This document shows, piece after piece, positions 1 through 5,803 of a DNA stretch of 7,848 bases (its first letter is position 1; each line of letters begins with the position of its first letter). The notes under the pieces were generated by a model that saw only the letters and a program-made list of their open reading frames with translations, searched no databases and was not told where the DNA came from. The DNA is taken from NCBI GenBank assembly GCA_036741355.1, contig DAINSK010000080.1, forward strand, positions 1-7,848, in the 5' to 3' direction. The stretch is from JBBRGK01 sp036741355. Its GTDB lineage: Bacteria; Chloroflexota; Dehalococcoidia; CAUJGQ01. Both the position numbers and the translations under genes were made by a program.

Positions 1-53
1 TAGCTCCCTCTTGCCCCCAGAATTGGGGGAAAGAGGGCCGGGGAGTTAGGGGG
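1..53 (+). repeat. C-rich palindromic dispersed repeat (copy 1)
   Basis: An imperfect hairpin is visible. CCCTCTT (6-12) pairs with AAGAGGG (31-37), and CCCCCA (14-19) pairs with TGGGGG (24-29), with one G/A mismatch and a GAAT loop. It starts with AGCTCCC and is followed by GGGCCGGGGAG and a G-rich tail. The same layout (AGCTCCC, hairpin, GGGCCGGGG, AG..AGG) recurs at 2275-2312, so this is a repeat family rather than a one-off stem. It lies about 160 bp beyond the stop of the C39-like gene and has no T-run, so it is not a typical intrinsic terminator. Confidence 0.65.
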
Positions 54-81
54 CCGCACCGAGGTCGGGGAGTTAGGGGGC
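39..81 (+). repeat. 16-bp direct repeat, two copies
   Basis: CGGGGAGTTAGGGGGC occurs exactly at 39-54 and again at 66-81, 27 bp apart. The first copy is the tail of the palindromic repeat at 1-53, so the tail appears to have been duplicated without its hairpin. The rest of the segment up to 211 shows only a 10-bp palindrome (GCACGCGTGC, 104-113) and no gene I can support. Confidence 0.6.
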
Positions 82-211
82 TCGACGGGCAGTGGAGATA
101 CGGGCACGCGTGCGCGGGCTCCCCCAAGGTCTCGTCGGTCGCTTATCGGAAGTCGCGCGCCGCACTCACCGAAGGGGCCATTATGAGCATCCACCGGATC
201 GACGGACCGTC

Positions 212-1132
212 TTATTGCGAAGCCACGTATTCCGCGGCGACGTAGCCTTGCTGCCCGTTGCTGCTCACGCCGATCCACTGATGGCCATCGGCGCTCGGCG
301 GCGGGAACGGACCGACGACGGTCACCGCTGACCCCTCGGGCAGCAGGCTCAGCTTGTTGTCGCCAATGGCAGGGGCGGATCGTAGCCAGGCGCCGTCGCC
401 GTCGGTGCCCATGATCTGCGCCTGGCTGCCTGCCTGGAGGGGGGCCCGATGACCTGGCGCATATATGACCAGTGCGTACGGCCCCGGCTGCGCTTTCATC
501 GTTGCCTGTTCAAACAACGACGTCGACATCGTGATGTTGCCGCCACGAACCCAGTCGCTGGATCGCGCCGCCTGGTCGTCAGGGTCCAGCAGGTGTACCG
601 AGCCGTCGCCAACGCCGACAAGAAGGGGCCAGTGGTCGCCGTAGGCGTCACCGCGGCCGAGCACAGCGCCATGCACCAGCGGGATGACGAGGTTGCCGGC
701 ATCGATCGCGTCGCGCATCAACTGGTATTCGGCGGCGGGCTCTCCGGGCAGGCTGGAAGGGATGAGCGAATAGCGGAGGCCGTACGCGCTAAGAGCGCGT
801 TCCAGGTCGTCGAATACGGTGCCGATGTTCGCGGGGAGTCCCATGGTGCGGCGGATACTCGCGACGAAGCGCGCATCCGAGGTCCCGGCGGGGCGCAAAT
901 TGTAGGCATCCAGCACCATTGCGATGCTGGCCGGACCGCAATCGTGGTCATCACTCGCGTTGCCGAGGTACTGATGGATGTAGCGCATTTGCAGATCGGC
1001 CGCCAGGTCGCGGCCGTAGACGGCCCCCGGCCGGCCAAGCGCCATCACGACGATCAGCAGACCGATTGCTGCAAGCAAGGAACGGTATAAGCAGGCGCGC
1101 CAAGCGGAAGGGAGCGTGGAAGCAACGGACAT
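212..1132 (-). CDS. C39-like cysteine peptidase with C-terminal SH3-like domain, membrane-anchored or secreted
   Basis: A predicted papain-fold peptidase of the C39-like group, 306 residues from the chosen start. Residues 15-32 form a hydrophobic segment after a short basic N-terminus, consistent with an uncleaved anchor or a signal peptide, so the enzyme should act outside the membrane. The active-site block D-C-G-P-A-S holds Cys65. His167 lies in D-H-W-P-L-L-V-G and Asp183 in L-L-D-P-D, the expected Cys/His/Asp order. Residues about 243-306 resemble a bacterial SH3 domain (W-L-R-S-A-P near its start, G-Y-V-A-A-E-Y-V at its end), which commonly binds cell wall. An in-frame ATG at 1240 lies upstream of the strong promoter at 1201-1228 and so would not be on its transcript; ATG 1132 is preferred, with a weak GGAG about 11 nt upstream. 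Substrate unknown. The fold is well supported; the peptidase activity is inferred. Confidence 0.8.
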   Translation of the reverse strand: MSVASTLPSAWRACLYRSLLAAIGLLIVVMALGRPGAVYGRDLAADLQMRYIHQYLGNASDDHDCGPASIAMVLDAYNLRPAGTSDARFVASIRRTMGLPANIGTVFDDLERALSAYGLRYSLIPSSLPGEPAAEYQLMRDAIDAGNLVIPLVHGAVLGRGDAYGDHWPLLVGVGDGSVHLLDPDDQAARSSDWVRGGNITMSTSLFEQATMKAQPGPYALVIYAPGHRAPLQAGSQAQIMGTDGDGAWLRSAPAIGDNKLSLLPEGSAVTVVGPFPPPSADGHQWIGVSSNGQQGYVAAEYVASQ

Positions 1133-1200
1133 GCCGGACAGAACTCCGCGATGGGTAACGCCATTCGACCGCCCTTCACGGTTACCCGGCGCTGCCTCGG

Positions 1201-1228
1201 AGTATAGTAGCTCAGCTTTAATTGTCAA
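1201..1228 (-). promoter_or_regulatory. Near-consensus sigma70/SigA-type promoter
   Basis: On the minus strand a perfect -35 TTGACA (1223-1228) is followed by a 16-bp spacer and the -10 hexamer TATACT (1201-1206). Transcription should begin near 1194, leaving a leader of about 60 nt before the ATG at 1132. The local A/T richness stands out from the surrounding sequence. I could not identify a matching promoter for the divergent cupin gene. Confidence 0.7.
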
Positions 1229-1357
1229 GGTGCATAACACTTTACGCGTTATTGCGCAGCTGTGAGCACCGGCCGATCACGGTATCATCCCTCGTAAGAG
1301 ACGGCAGGACCTTTCCCTGGCGCTCGACACGCACTTTGCCCAGACGAGGCGTCGCGC

Positions 1358-1795
1358 ATGACAACCGGGCGAGACCATTCCGCCTACGACAATACGCCGT
1401 ACTGCGCGCGCATCGAGAAGCCGTGGGGCCACGAGCTCGTGTTCACCCCTCCCGACAAGCCGTACGCGGGCAAGCTGCTCTACATCCGCGCTGGTCATCG
1501 GCTCAGCCTCCAGTTCCATGATGTGAAGCACGAGACGCTCGTCCTGCTGCACGGCCGGGCCCACCTGGAAGTCGACGGTCCCGAGGGCGAGCTTGAAACG
1601 ATTGAGATGCAGTCCGGCGTGGGTTATAGTGTCGCCCCGGGTCAGCGCCATCGGTTGGTTGCAATTTCCGACTGCGAGCTTGCGGAATCGTCGACGCCGG
1701 AAACGGGCACCACCTACAGGCTGGAAGACGACGCAGGCCGTTGCAACGAAACCGAGGCGGTTCGCCAGAGTCCAAATCGCGGCTGGCGGGCGTAG
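1358..1795 (+). CDS. Small cupin protein, mannose-6-phosphate isomerase type II C-terminal-domain-like
   Basis: A 145-residue single-domain cupin. The N-terminal E-K-P-W-G-H-E motif (20-26), the central L-S-L-Q-F-H block (49-54) with H58 and E59, and the distal P-G-Q-R-H-R block (94-99) match the cupin domain of type II phosphomannose isomerases and related stand-alone sugar-binding cupins. His54, Glu59 and His98 are the likely metal ligands. The second His of the classic H-x-H is Val56 here, as in several stand-alone relatives. The family usually acts on sugars or sugar phosphates, but no substrate can be named. The nucleotidyltransferase half of bifunctional enzymes is absent, so it cannot make GDP-mannose alone. 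The last 15 or so residues are polar and probably disordered. An AGG about 9 nt upstream supports the ATG. Its stop lies 4 bp from the stop of the convergent orphan gene. Confidence 0.82.
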   Translation: MTTGRDHSAYDNTPYCARIEKPWGHELVFTPPDKPYAGKLLYIRAGHRLSLQFHDVKHETLVLLHGRAHLEVDGPEGELETIEMQSGVGYSVAPGQRHRLVAISDCELAESSTPETGTTYRLEDDAGRCNETEAVRQSPNRGWRA

Positions 1796-1799
1796 ATCG

Positions 1800-2102
1800 C
1801 TACTCTTCCACGATTTGCAGCGTGATCAGCGCCGAGCATTGCCCCCAGTCGGCAGGGGATGGATCGGGATCGACCTCGAGTGTAAAGTCACCGCCGGCCG
1901 GCCGGCCGTTATCGGTCCAGGTATCCACCATGCGCGTGATGCGGCCGGCGTAGGCGTAACCGTCCGCGTACGAGATGTCCAGCACGGCAGCCTTCGGATT
2001 CTGGCCGCGCCAATCCTTGAGCGCCTGGGCTAGCTGCGTCGGATTAGGGGCGGTAATGACGACCCAGTCCAGGTTTTCCGCCCAGATCGCTTCGTCGCGC
2101 AT
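1800..2102 (-). CDS. Hypothetical protein, 100 residues
   Basis: I do not recognise this family. The protein is acidic and soluble, with no signal peptide or membrane segment. Its N-terminal half has an alternating pattern suggesting beta-alpha-beta (W-V-V-I-T-A, then a helix T-Q-L-A-Q-A-L-K-D-W, then A-A-V-L-D-I-S-Y). The C-terminus carries D-P-D-P-S-P-A-D-W followed by a final strand. A good Shine-Dalgarno, AGAGG (CCTCT on the plus strand at 2109-2113), sits 6 nt before the ATG, which argues for a real gene despite its size. It is convergent with the cupin. The upstream side carries two hairpin repeats, so it is probably transcribed separately from the lipoprotein gene. Confidence is that it is a gene; function unknown. 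Confidence 0.65.
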   Translation of the reverse strand: MRDEAIWAENLDWVVITAPNPTQLAQALKDWRGQNPKAAVLDISYADGYAYAGRITRMVDTWTDNGRPAGGDFTLEVDPDPSPADWGQCSALITLQIVEE

Positions 2103-2108
2103 TGGTTA

Positions 2109-2113
2109 CCTCT
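2109..2113 (-). promoter_or_regulatory. Ribosome binding site of the 100-residue orphan gene
   Basis: The minus-strand AGAGG lies 6 nt upstream of the ATG at 2102. It is the main support for calling this small open frame a gene and for its start. Confidence 0.6.
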
Positions 2114-2121
2114 ATTCCCCT

Positions 2122-2148
2122 CCCCTTTCCCCGATGCAGGGAAAGGGG
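2122..2148. repeat. Perfect 10-bp hairpin, C-rich repeat family (copy 2)
   Basis: CCCCTTTCCC (2122-2131) is complementary to GGGAAAGGGG (2139-2148) around the 7-nt loop CGATGCA. The core CCCCGATGC is also found, on the opposite strand, in the hairpin at 2278-2300. No T-run follows on either side. Confidence 0.65.
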
Positions 2149-2277
2149 CGATCCCGCGGTGCTTCAACGAGCGTTTGCCGGGTTGTTCGGCGCTTTGGCA
2201 GAGCCTATGCACGCCTCACGTGGCACTGCTGGCGTTGCTGGTCAGCCTCATACTCAGCGCAAAACGCCGCCTAAGCT

Positions 2278-2312
2278 CCCCTCCCCGCATCGGGGAGGGG
2301 CCGGGGGAGAGG
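2278..2312. repeat. Perfect 10-bp hairpin with G-rich tail, C-rich repeat family (copy 3)
   Basis: CCCCTCCCCG (2278-2287) pairs with CGGGGAGGGG (2291-2300) over a 3-nt loop, followed by CCGGGGGAGAGG. It lies 17 nt beyond the stop of the lipoprotein gene on the transcribed strand, so it could stop or stabilise that transcript, although there is no U-tract. Its layout matches copy 1 at 1-53 in the same orientation. Confidence 0.65.
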
Positions 2313-2317
2313 TCGCG

Positions 2318-3037
2318 CTAGCGCTTGCCTCCGCCGCGTGAGCCGCCCCCGCTGGGACGTGAGGGTCCGCTCGGCTTCGACGGGCCGCTCGGTTTCGGCG
2401 GCGAGCTTGGTTTCGACTGCCCCGACGCGCTGCCCGAGCCGTTGGAACTGCTGTTGCTCCCCGAGCCGGTCTTCTGCTTACCGGCATCGCTCTGGTTTGA
2501 AGATCCACCCGGTTTATTTGTGATGGCGTTGCCGCCGCCCGTACAGTTCGCCTGGCCCGAGCACGAAGAGCCACCGTTTCCCGGTGGCGAGTTGCCTCCC
2601 GACTTGTTGGTGACCGCGTTACCGCCCCCGGTGCAGCTGTTCTGACCAGAGCAGCCGCCGGACGCCGACTTTATCGAATCCGGCGCGTTGCTAAGGGTGC
2701 GCGGATTGGGCACGTTCGACTGCGGCTTGATGTCGTCGACCCCGCGCGGGTTTGGGAACACCGGCTGGCCGGAACGCGAGCGAACGACGTTCGCGGCGGG
2801 GTCAAACGAATACCCTGGCGCCAACGTGCCGTTTCGCGTATAGCCGCCGTGGTATTCGATGTAGTGCGTGTTGTTCCAGCCGTAGCTGTTGTACAGACCC
2901 CCCCAATACCAGGGGTAGTACGGGTAGTACCAACCGCTTTGGTACGACGACGCGCCAACGCCTCCCACGCCGCATGACGCGGAAGCAATAACGAGCACCA
3001 GCAGGCCGAGGCCGGCGAAGCCCAGATAGCGCAGCAT
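2318..3037 (-). CDS. Putative lipoprotein, aromatic-rich head, two Cys/Gly repeats and Ser/Pro/Gly/Lys tail
   Basis: A 239-residue exported protein of unknown function. Residues 1-21 form a short hydrophobic signal ending A-S-A-S before Cys22, an acceptable though weak lipobox, so it is probably lipid-anchored on the outer face of the membrane. Residues 32-66 are extremely rich in Tyr and Trp. Residues 67-125 are more ordinary, with several N-P and V-P-N-P turns. Two imperfect repeats follow at 129-148 and 159-178, exactly 30 residues apart, each reading CSGQ-x-x-C-T-GGGNA-(V/I)-TNK-x-GG with two cysteines. From about 180 the chain is Ser/Gly, then Pro-Ser-Lys, ending in a basic G-G-G-x-R-G-G-G-K-R, probably disordered and able to bind acidic wall polymers. 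A strong SD, GAGGAG, sits 6 nt from the ATG. It lies 73 bp after the CoA-transferase stop on the same strand, so independent transcription is likely. It may be a cell-surface or matrix component; this is a guess. Confidence 0.72.
   Translation of the reverse strand: MLRYLGFAGLGLLVLVIASASCGVGGVGASSYQSGWYYPYYPWYWGGLYNSYGWNNTHYIEYHGGYTRNGTLAPGYSFDPAANVVRSRSGQPVFPNPRGVDDIKPQSNVPNPRTLSNAPDSIKSASGGCSGQNSCTGGGNAVTNKSGGNSPPGNGGSSCSGQANCTGGGNAITNKPGGSSNQSDAGKQKTGSGSNSSSNGSGSASGQSKPSSPPKPSGPSKPSGPSRPSGGGSRGGGKR
2504..2653 (-). repeat. Two in-gene 60-bp repeats, 90-bp period
   Basis: The segments 2594-2653 and 2504-2563 encode the two 20-residue Cys/Gly motifs of the lipoprotein (CSGQ..CTGGGNA). Fifteen of the 20 residues are identical and the substitutions are mild (V/I, S/P, N/A). 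They are separated by a Gly/Ser/Pro linker, giving a 30-residue period. Confidence 0.75.
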
Positions 3038-3043
3038 GACGAT

Positions 3044-3049
3044 CTCCTC
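3044..3049 (-). promoter_or_regulatory. Strong ribosome binding site of the lipoprotein gene
   Basis: The minus-strand GAGGAG is 6 nt before the ATG at 3037 and fixes that start. Confidence 0.65.
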
Positions 3050-3067
3050 AGGACCGGTTACTAGTCC

Positions 3068-3083
3068 TGTACCAGTGTACCAG
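3068..3083. repeat. Tandem 8-bp repeat TGTACCAG x2 upstream of the lipoprotein gene
   Basis: TGTACCAG occurs twice without a gap in the 73-bp space between the CoA-transferase stop and the lipoprotein start. A poor promoter (TGAACA, 18 bp, TACACT on the minus strand) overlaps it. It could be an operator or chance. Confidence 0.4.
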
Positions 3084-3110
3084 CCGATGCAACACTTTGT
3101 TCAGAAGTCT

Positions 3111-4451
3111 CTAATCTGGTGCCTTTCGCCCGGGATAGTCCATGCCGACGTGGCCGTTCTCGACCAGGTGGTCGAACTCCCGATCGTCGAGCGCCAGAAG
3201 GTCGTGATAGACGTAGCCGTTATCTTCGCCGAGCATCACGGGGTGGCGGCGCAGGTGATTTGGCGTGCCTTCAAAACGGAAGTTCAGGCCCGGATAGTCG
3301 TAGGTGCCGCACTCGGGATGGTTCAACGACTCAAAGAAACCGCGGTCTCGAAGTTGGACGCAGTTGAACGCATCGCGTTCGTTCTGCACCGGACCGGAAA
3401 CCACTCCTTCGGACATCAACGCATGCCACAATGCGTACGCTTCCCAGCGGCGAGTCTCTTCGGCAAGCAGTAAGTCAAGGTCGTCACGGTGGTGCCACCG
3501 GGACAGCGTGTCCGAAAAGCGCGGCTCCTTCATCCACGCCGGCTCTCCTAACACGCGGCTGAGTCCGCGCCAGCCGGAATCGTCGCCGACGTCGATGGCG
3601 ATCCAGCGGTCTTCGCCCTCACACGGATAGACGTTGTGCGGAGCGTGGGTCGGGTGTTGGTTCCCCTGCGACTTCGTGTTGCGGCCGTTCATGGCGAAGT
3701 CCATCAGCGGCTCCGCCAGGTAGGACAAAAAGTTTTCCGCCTGCGGAAGCTCGATCTGCTGGCCCTTGCCGGTACGGCGGCGGTAGCGTAGCGCCAGCAT
3801 CACGGCGAAGGCGCCGGTTACGCCGCTGGCAGCGTCGGCGGTGAATGCGTCTCCCGTCATGGACGGATCGAGGTCGGGATAGCTACGCAGGTAATGGTGG
3901 CCGGTCAGCGACTCCATATGCGTGCCAAACGAGCGATAGTTTTTGTACGGACCGCTGAGGCCGAAACCCGGCATGCGCAGCATGATCAGCGAAGGGTTGA
4001 CAGCCGCGAGTTCCGGATAGGTGCAGTGGATGCGCTCGATTGTCTCGGGCACGTTATTCTCAACAAGGACGTCGGCCACGGCGACGAGCTTGAGAAACGC
4101 GTCGCGGCCTTCTTCGAAATTGAGGTCCAGCGTCACGCTGCGCTTGTTGCGCGCGTGGCTATTGAACGACGGTAAGCGATTCCAGGGCCTCTTTCCGGGA
4201 TCGAAGTCGGGGTACGCGCTGTAAAGCATTCCGGTGCCCCTGGTGCGCAGGGCCATTTCGCGCGTCGTCCGTGTCTCACCACCGCGCGTGTTCGGCTGAA
4301 CGTGCTGAAGCGGCTCGACGCGAATTACTTCCGCGCCCCATTCGGCGAGCAGTTGCGTACAGTGCGGGCCCGCCCACACCACGGTGATATCCAGCACCCG
4401 CACACCGTGCAAGGGCAATCGATTGGTTATCTGGCCGCGCTGCGTTGTCAT
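3111..4451 (-). CDS. Family III (CaiB/BaiF) CoA-transferase, second gene of the pair
   Basis: A 446-residue class III CoA-transferase, which moves CoA between carboxylic acids in the cytoplasm. The N-terminal G-V-R-V-L-D-I-T...A-G-P-H-C-T-Q-L-L-A-E-W-G-A-E-V-I block (16-43), the N-K-R-S-V-T-L-D-L block (102-110), V-E-N-N-V-P-E-T (130-137) and G-F-G-L-S-G-P-Y (162-169) are diagnostic. Counting from G-P-Y, the position that holds the catalytic Asp in formyl-CoA transferase and alpha-methylacyl-CoA racemase is Gly176, with Glu180 four residues later. It also has an insertion of about 35 residues (around 50-98) absent from its neighbour. Start: ATG 4451 overlaps the stop of the upstream gene by 4 bp (ATGA) and has AGGGAG close by, so the two are translationally coupled. 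Adjacent family III pairs such as BbsE/BbsF and SmtA/SmtB form heteromers, so this is probably one subunit of a mixed complex. The acid substrate cannot be named. Confidence 0.9.
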   Translation of the reverse strand: MTTQRGQITNRLPLHGVRVLDITVVWAGPHCTQLLAEWGAEVIRVEPLQHVQPNTRGGETRTTREMALRTRGTGMLYSAYPDFDPGKRPWNRLPSFNSHARNKRSVTLDLNFEEGRDAFLKLVAVADVLVENNVPETIERIHCTYPELAAVNPSLIMLRMPGFGLSGPYKNYRSFGTHMESLTGHHYLRSYPDLDPSMTGDAFTADAASGVTGAFAVMLALRYRRRTGKGQQIELPQAENFLSYLAEPLMDFAMNGRNTKSQGNQHPTHAPHNVYPCEGEDRWIAIDVGDDSGWRGLSRVLGEPAWMKEPRFSDTLSRWHHRDDLDLLLAEETRRWEAYALWHALMSEGVVSGPVQNERDAFNCVQLRDRGFFESLNHPECGTYDYPGLNFRFEGTPNHLRRHPVMLGEDNGYVYHDLLALDDREFDHLVENGHVGMDYPGRKAPD

Positions 4452-5707
4452 ATCACTCCCTGTTCACGCAAACGCGGCAGGTCGGCCGGATCGATTCCCA
4501 ATTCGCCGCACAAAACCTTGGCCGTATGCTCGCCCAGAAGTGGCGCCCGGCGGGCCGGCGGCCGCGGACTTTCGCCCATGATGAACGGACGGCCGGGGTA
4601 CATCAGCGGCCCGGTGGCCGGGTGGTCGACCTCTTCAAAGACGCCGCGCGCGGCGAGACCTTTATCTTCCATCAGATCGCGAATGGTATTGACCGGCGCC
4701 GCGAGCAGATGGTGCTCCTGGGCTATCCTGGCCGCCTCGTGCTTGTCCCGCGCCAGCAGCCAGACGCGGTAGCTGCCTTCGATCTCGCCGAGCAGGTCAG
4801 AGTCGACCGCAATGTTGATCGGCGAAATGCCTTCAACCTGGAGGACGAGGTCCTCGCGCCCGATCATGCGCAGCAGTTCGGCAAAACGGCTGGGAGAAGA
4901 AGCGTGGAGGTTGACGAAGCCGTCACCCGTGGGCCGAACTCCGATCGCCGGGCGGGAGCCGGGAAGGCCGCGCTTCGCGATATCGCCCGTGTAGGCATGA
5001 GCGGTGAGATTGATCGCGCGCCGATCGCGAAAGCCCGCCTGCGTTTCATAGATGGAGACGTCGATGTGCTCGCCCACGAGCTCCTCGCCCGCCTCCTGAG
5101 CGTCTTCCACGCGATAGAGCGCCAGCATCGTCGCGTAGGCCGCTACGGTTCCCGCGTGGTATTGGACGATATTGCCGCCGAGCTTAAGCGGCTCCCGGTC
5201 GCGGTGTCCGGTGACGTTCATCGGTCCGCCCATCGCGTACAGGGTGATTTCGCTGGCCCGTAGGTCTCGATACGGACCGGTCTGGCCGAAATTCGAGATC
5301 GACGTCATGACCAGCGCCGGATGAAGGGCGGCCAGGGTCGCATAGTCGATTCCGAGCTTCTGCATCACGCCCGGGCGGAAGTTCTCGACGACGATATCCA
5401 CACCCTGCGCCAGCCGCAGGCAGAGCTTATGTCCCAATTCCGTGCGCAGGTTGAGCGTCACGCTGCGCTTGTTGGTATTGAGCGGCAGGAACGTGCCGCT
5501 GGCCTCGGGATTTGGGACGTCGTGATAGAAAGGGCCAAGCAATCGCGCCGGGTCGCCGGCGGCCGGTCGCTCGATCTTGATCACGTCGGCGCCGAAGTCG
5601 GCGAGCAGCTTCGTGCAACGGGGCCCAGCGAGATAGTGGGTCAGGTCGAGAACCCGCACCCCCGCCAGGGGAGCGAGGCTATTAGTGTCTGAACTGCCTT
5701 CCGCCAT
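4448..5707 (-). CDS. Family III (CaiB/BaiF) CoA-transferase, first gene of the pair
   Basis: A 419-residue class III CoA-transferase, paralogous to the gene downstream. The conserved blocks are G-V-R-V-L-D-L-T-H-Y-L-A-G-P (16-29), N-K-R-S-V-T-L-N-L (79-87), V-V-E-N-F-R-P-G (106-113), N-F-G-Q-T-G-P-Y (139-146) and the C-terminal P-L-L-G-E-H-T near 392. At the site of the usual catalytic Asp, eight residues after the Pro of G-P-Y, it has Glu153 (A-S-E-I-T-L-Y-A-M-G-G). The G-G-N at 177-179 is the expected glycine loop. The start ATG has GAGG 6 nt upstream. It lies 96 bp after the pantothenate kinase on the same strand and overlaps the next CoA-transferase by 4 bp, so a heteromeric enzyme is likely. 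Candidate roles include activation of an aromatic, dicarboxylic or steroid-side-chain acid; nothing in the window chooses among them. Confidence 0.9.
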   Translation of the reverse strand: MAEGSSDTNSLAPLAGVRVLDLTHYLAGPRCTKLLADFGADVIKIERPAAGDPARLLGPFYHDVPNPEASGTFLPLNTNKRSVTLNLRTELGHKLCLRLAQGVDIVVENFRPGVMQKLGIDYATLAALHPALVMTSISNFGQTGPYRDLRASEITLYAMGGPMNVTGHRDREPLKLGGNIVQYHAGTVAAYATMLALYRVEDAQEAGEELVGEHIDVSIYETQAGFRDRRAINLTAHAYTGDIAKRGLPGSRPAIGVRPTGDGFVNLHASSPSRFAELLRMIGREDLVLQVEGISPINIAVDSDLLGEIEGSYRVWLLARDKHEAARIAQEHHLLAAPVNTIRDLMEDKGLAARGVFEEVDHPATGPLMYPGRPFIMGESPRPPARRAPLLGEHTAKVLCGELGIDPADLPRLREQGVI

Positions 5708-5803
5708 ATGTCGCCTCGGCTTTGCCGCCGGATTGAGCTGCGGCCTGGTTGCGATCGCGACGTTACGCTAGAGGACCCGCGCGCGCCATCAGCCCATGGC
5801 TGT

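Noticed and set aside
92..331. A 79-codon plus-strand open frame near the window start
   Set aside because: Arg/His-rich with no motif. It starts at the edge of the repeat region and runs antisense into the C39-like gene.
449..1090. A 213-codon plus-strand open frame opposite the C39-like gene
   Set aside because: No motif or convincing ribosome site. The minus strand has a promoter, hydrophobic segment, catalytic residues and SH3 domain.
2278..2300. A classic intrinsic terminator for the lipoprotein gene
   Set aside because: The stem is strong, but no T-run follows on the transcribed strand and related stems occur elsewhere as repeats.
4445..5263. A 272-codon plus-strand open frame opposite the CoA-transferases
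   Set aside because: It is a shadow of high-GC codon use. The opposite strand has the conserved CoA-transferase blocks, and this frame spans the boundary of two real genes.
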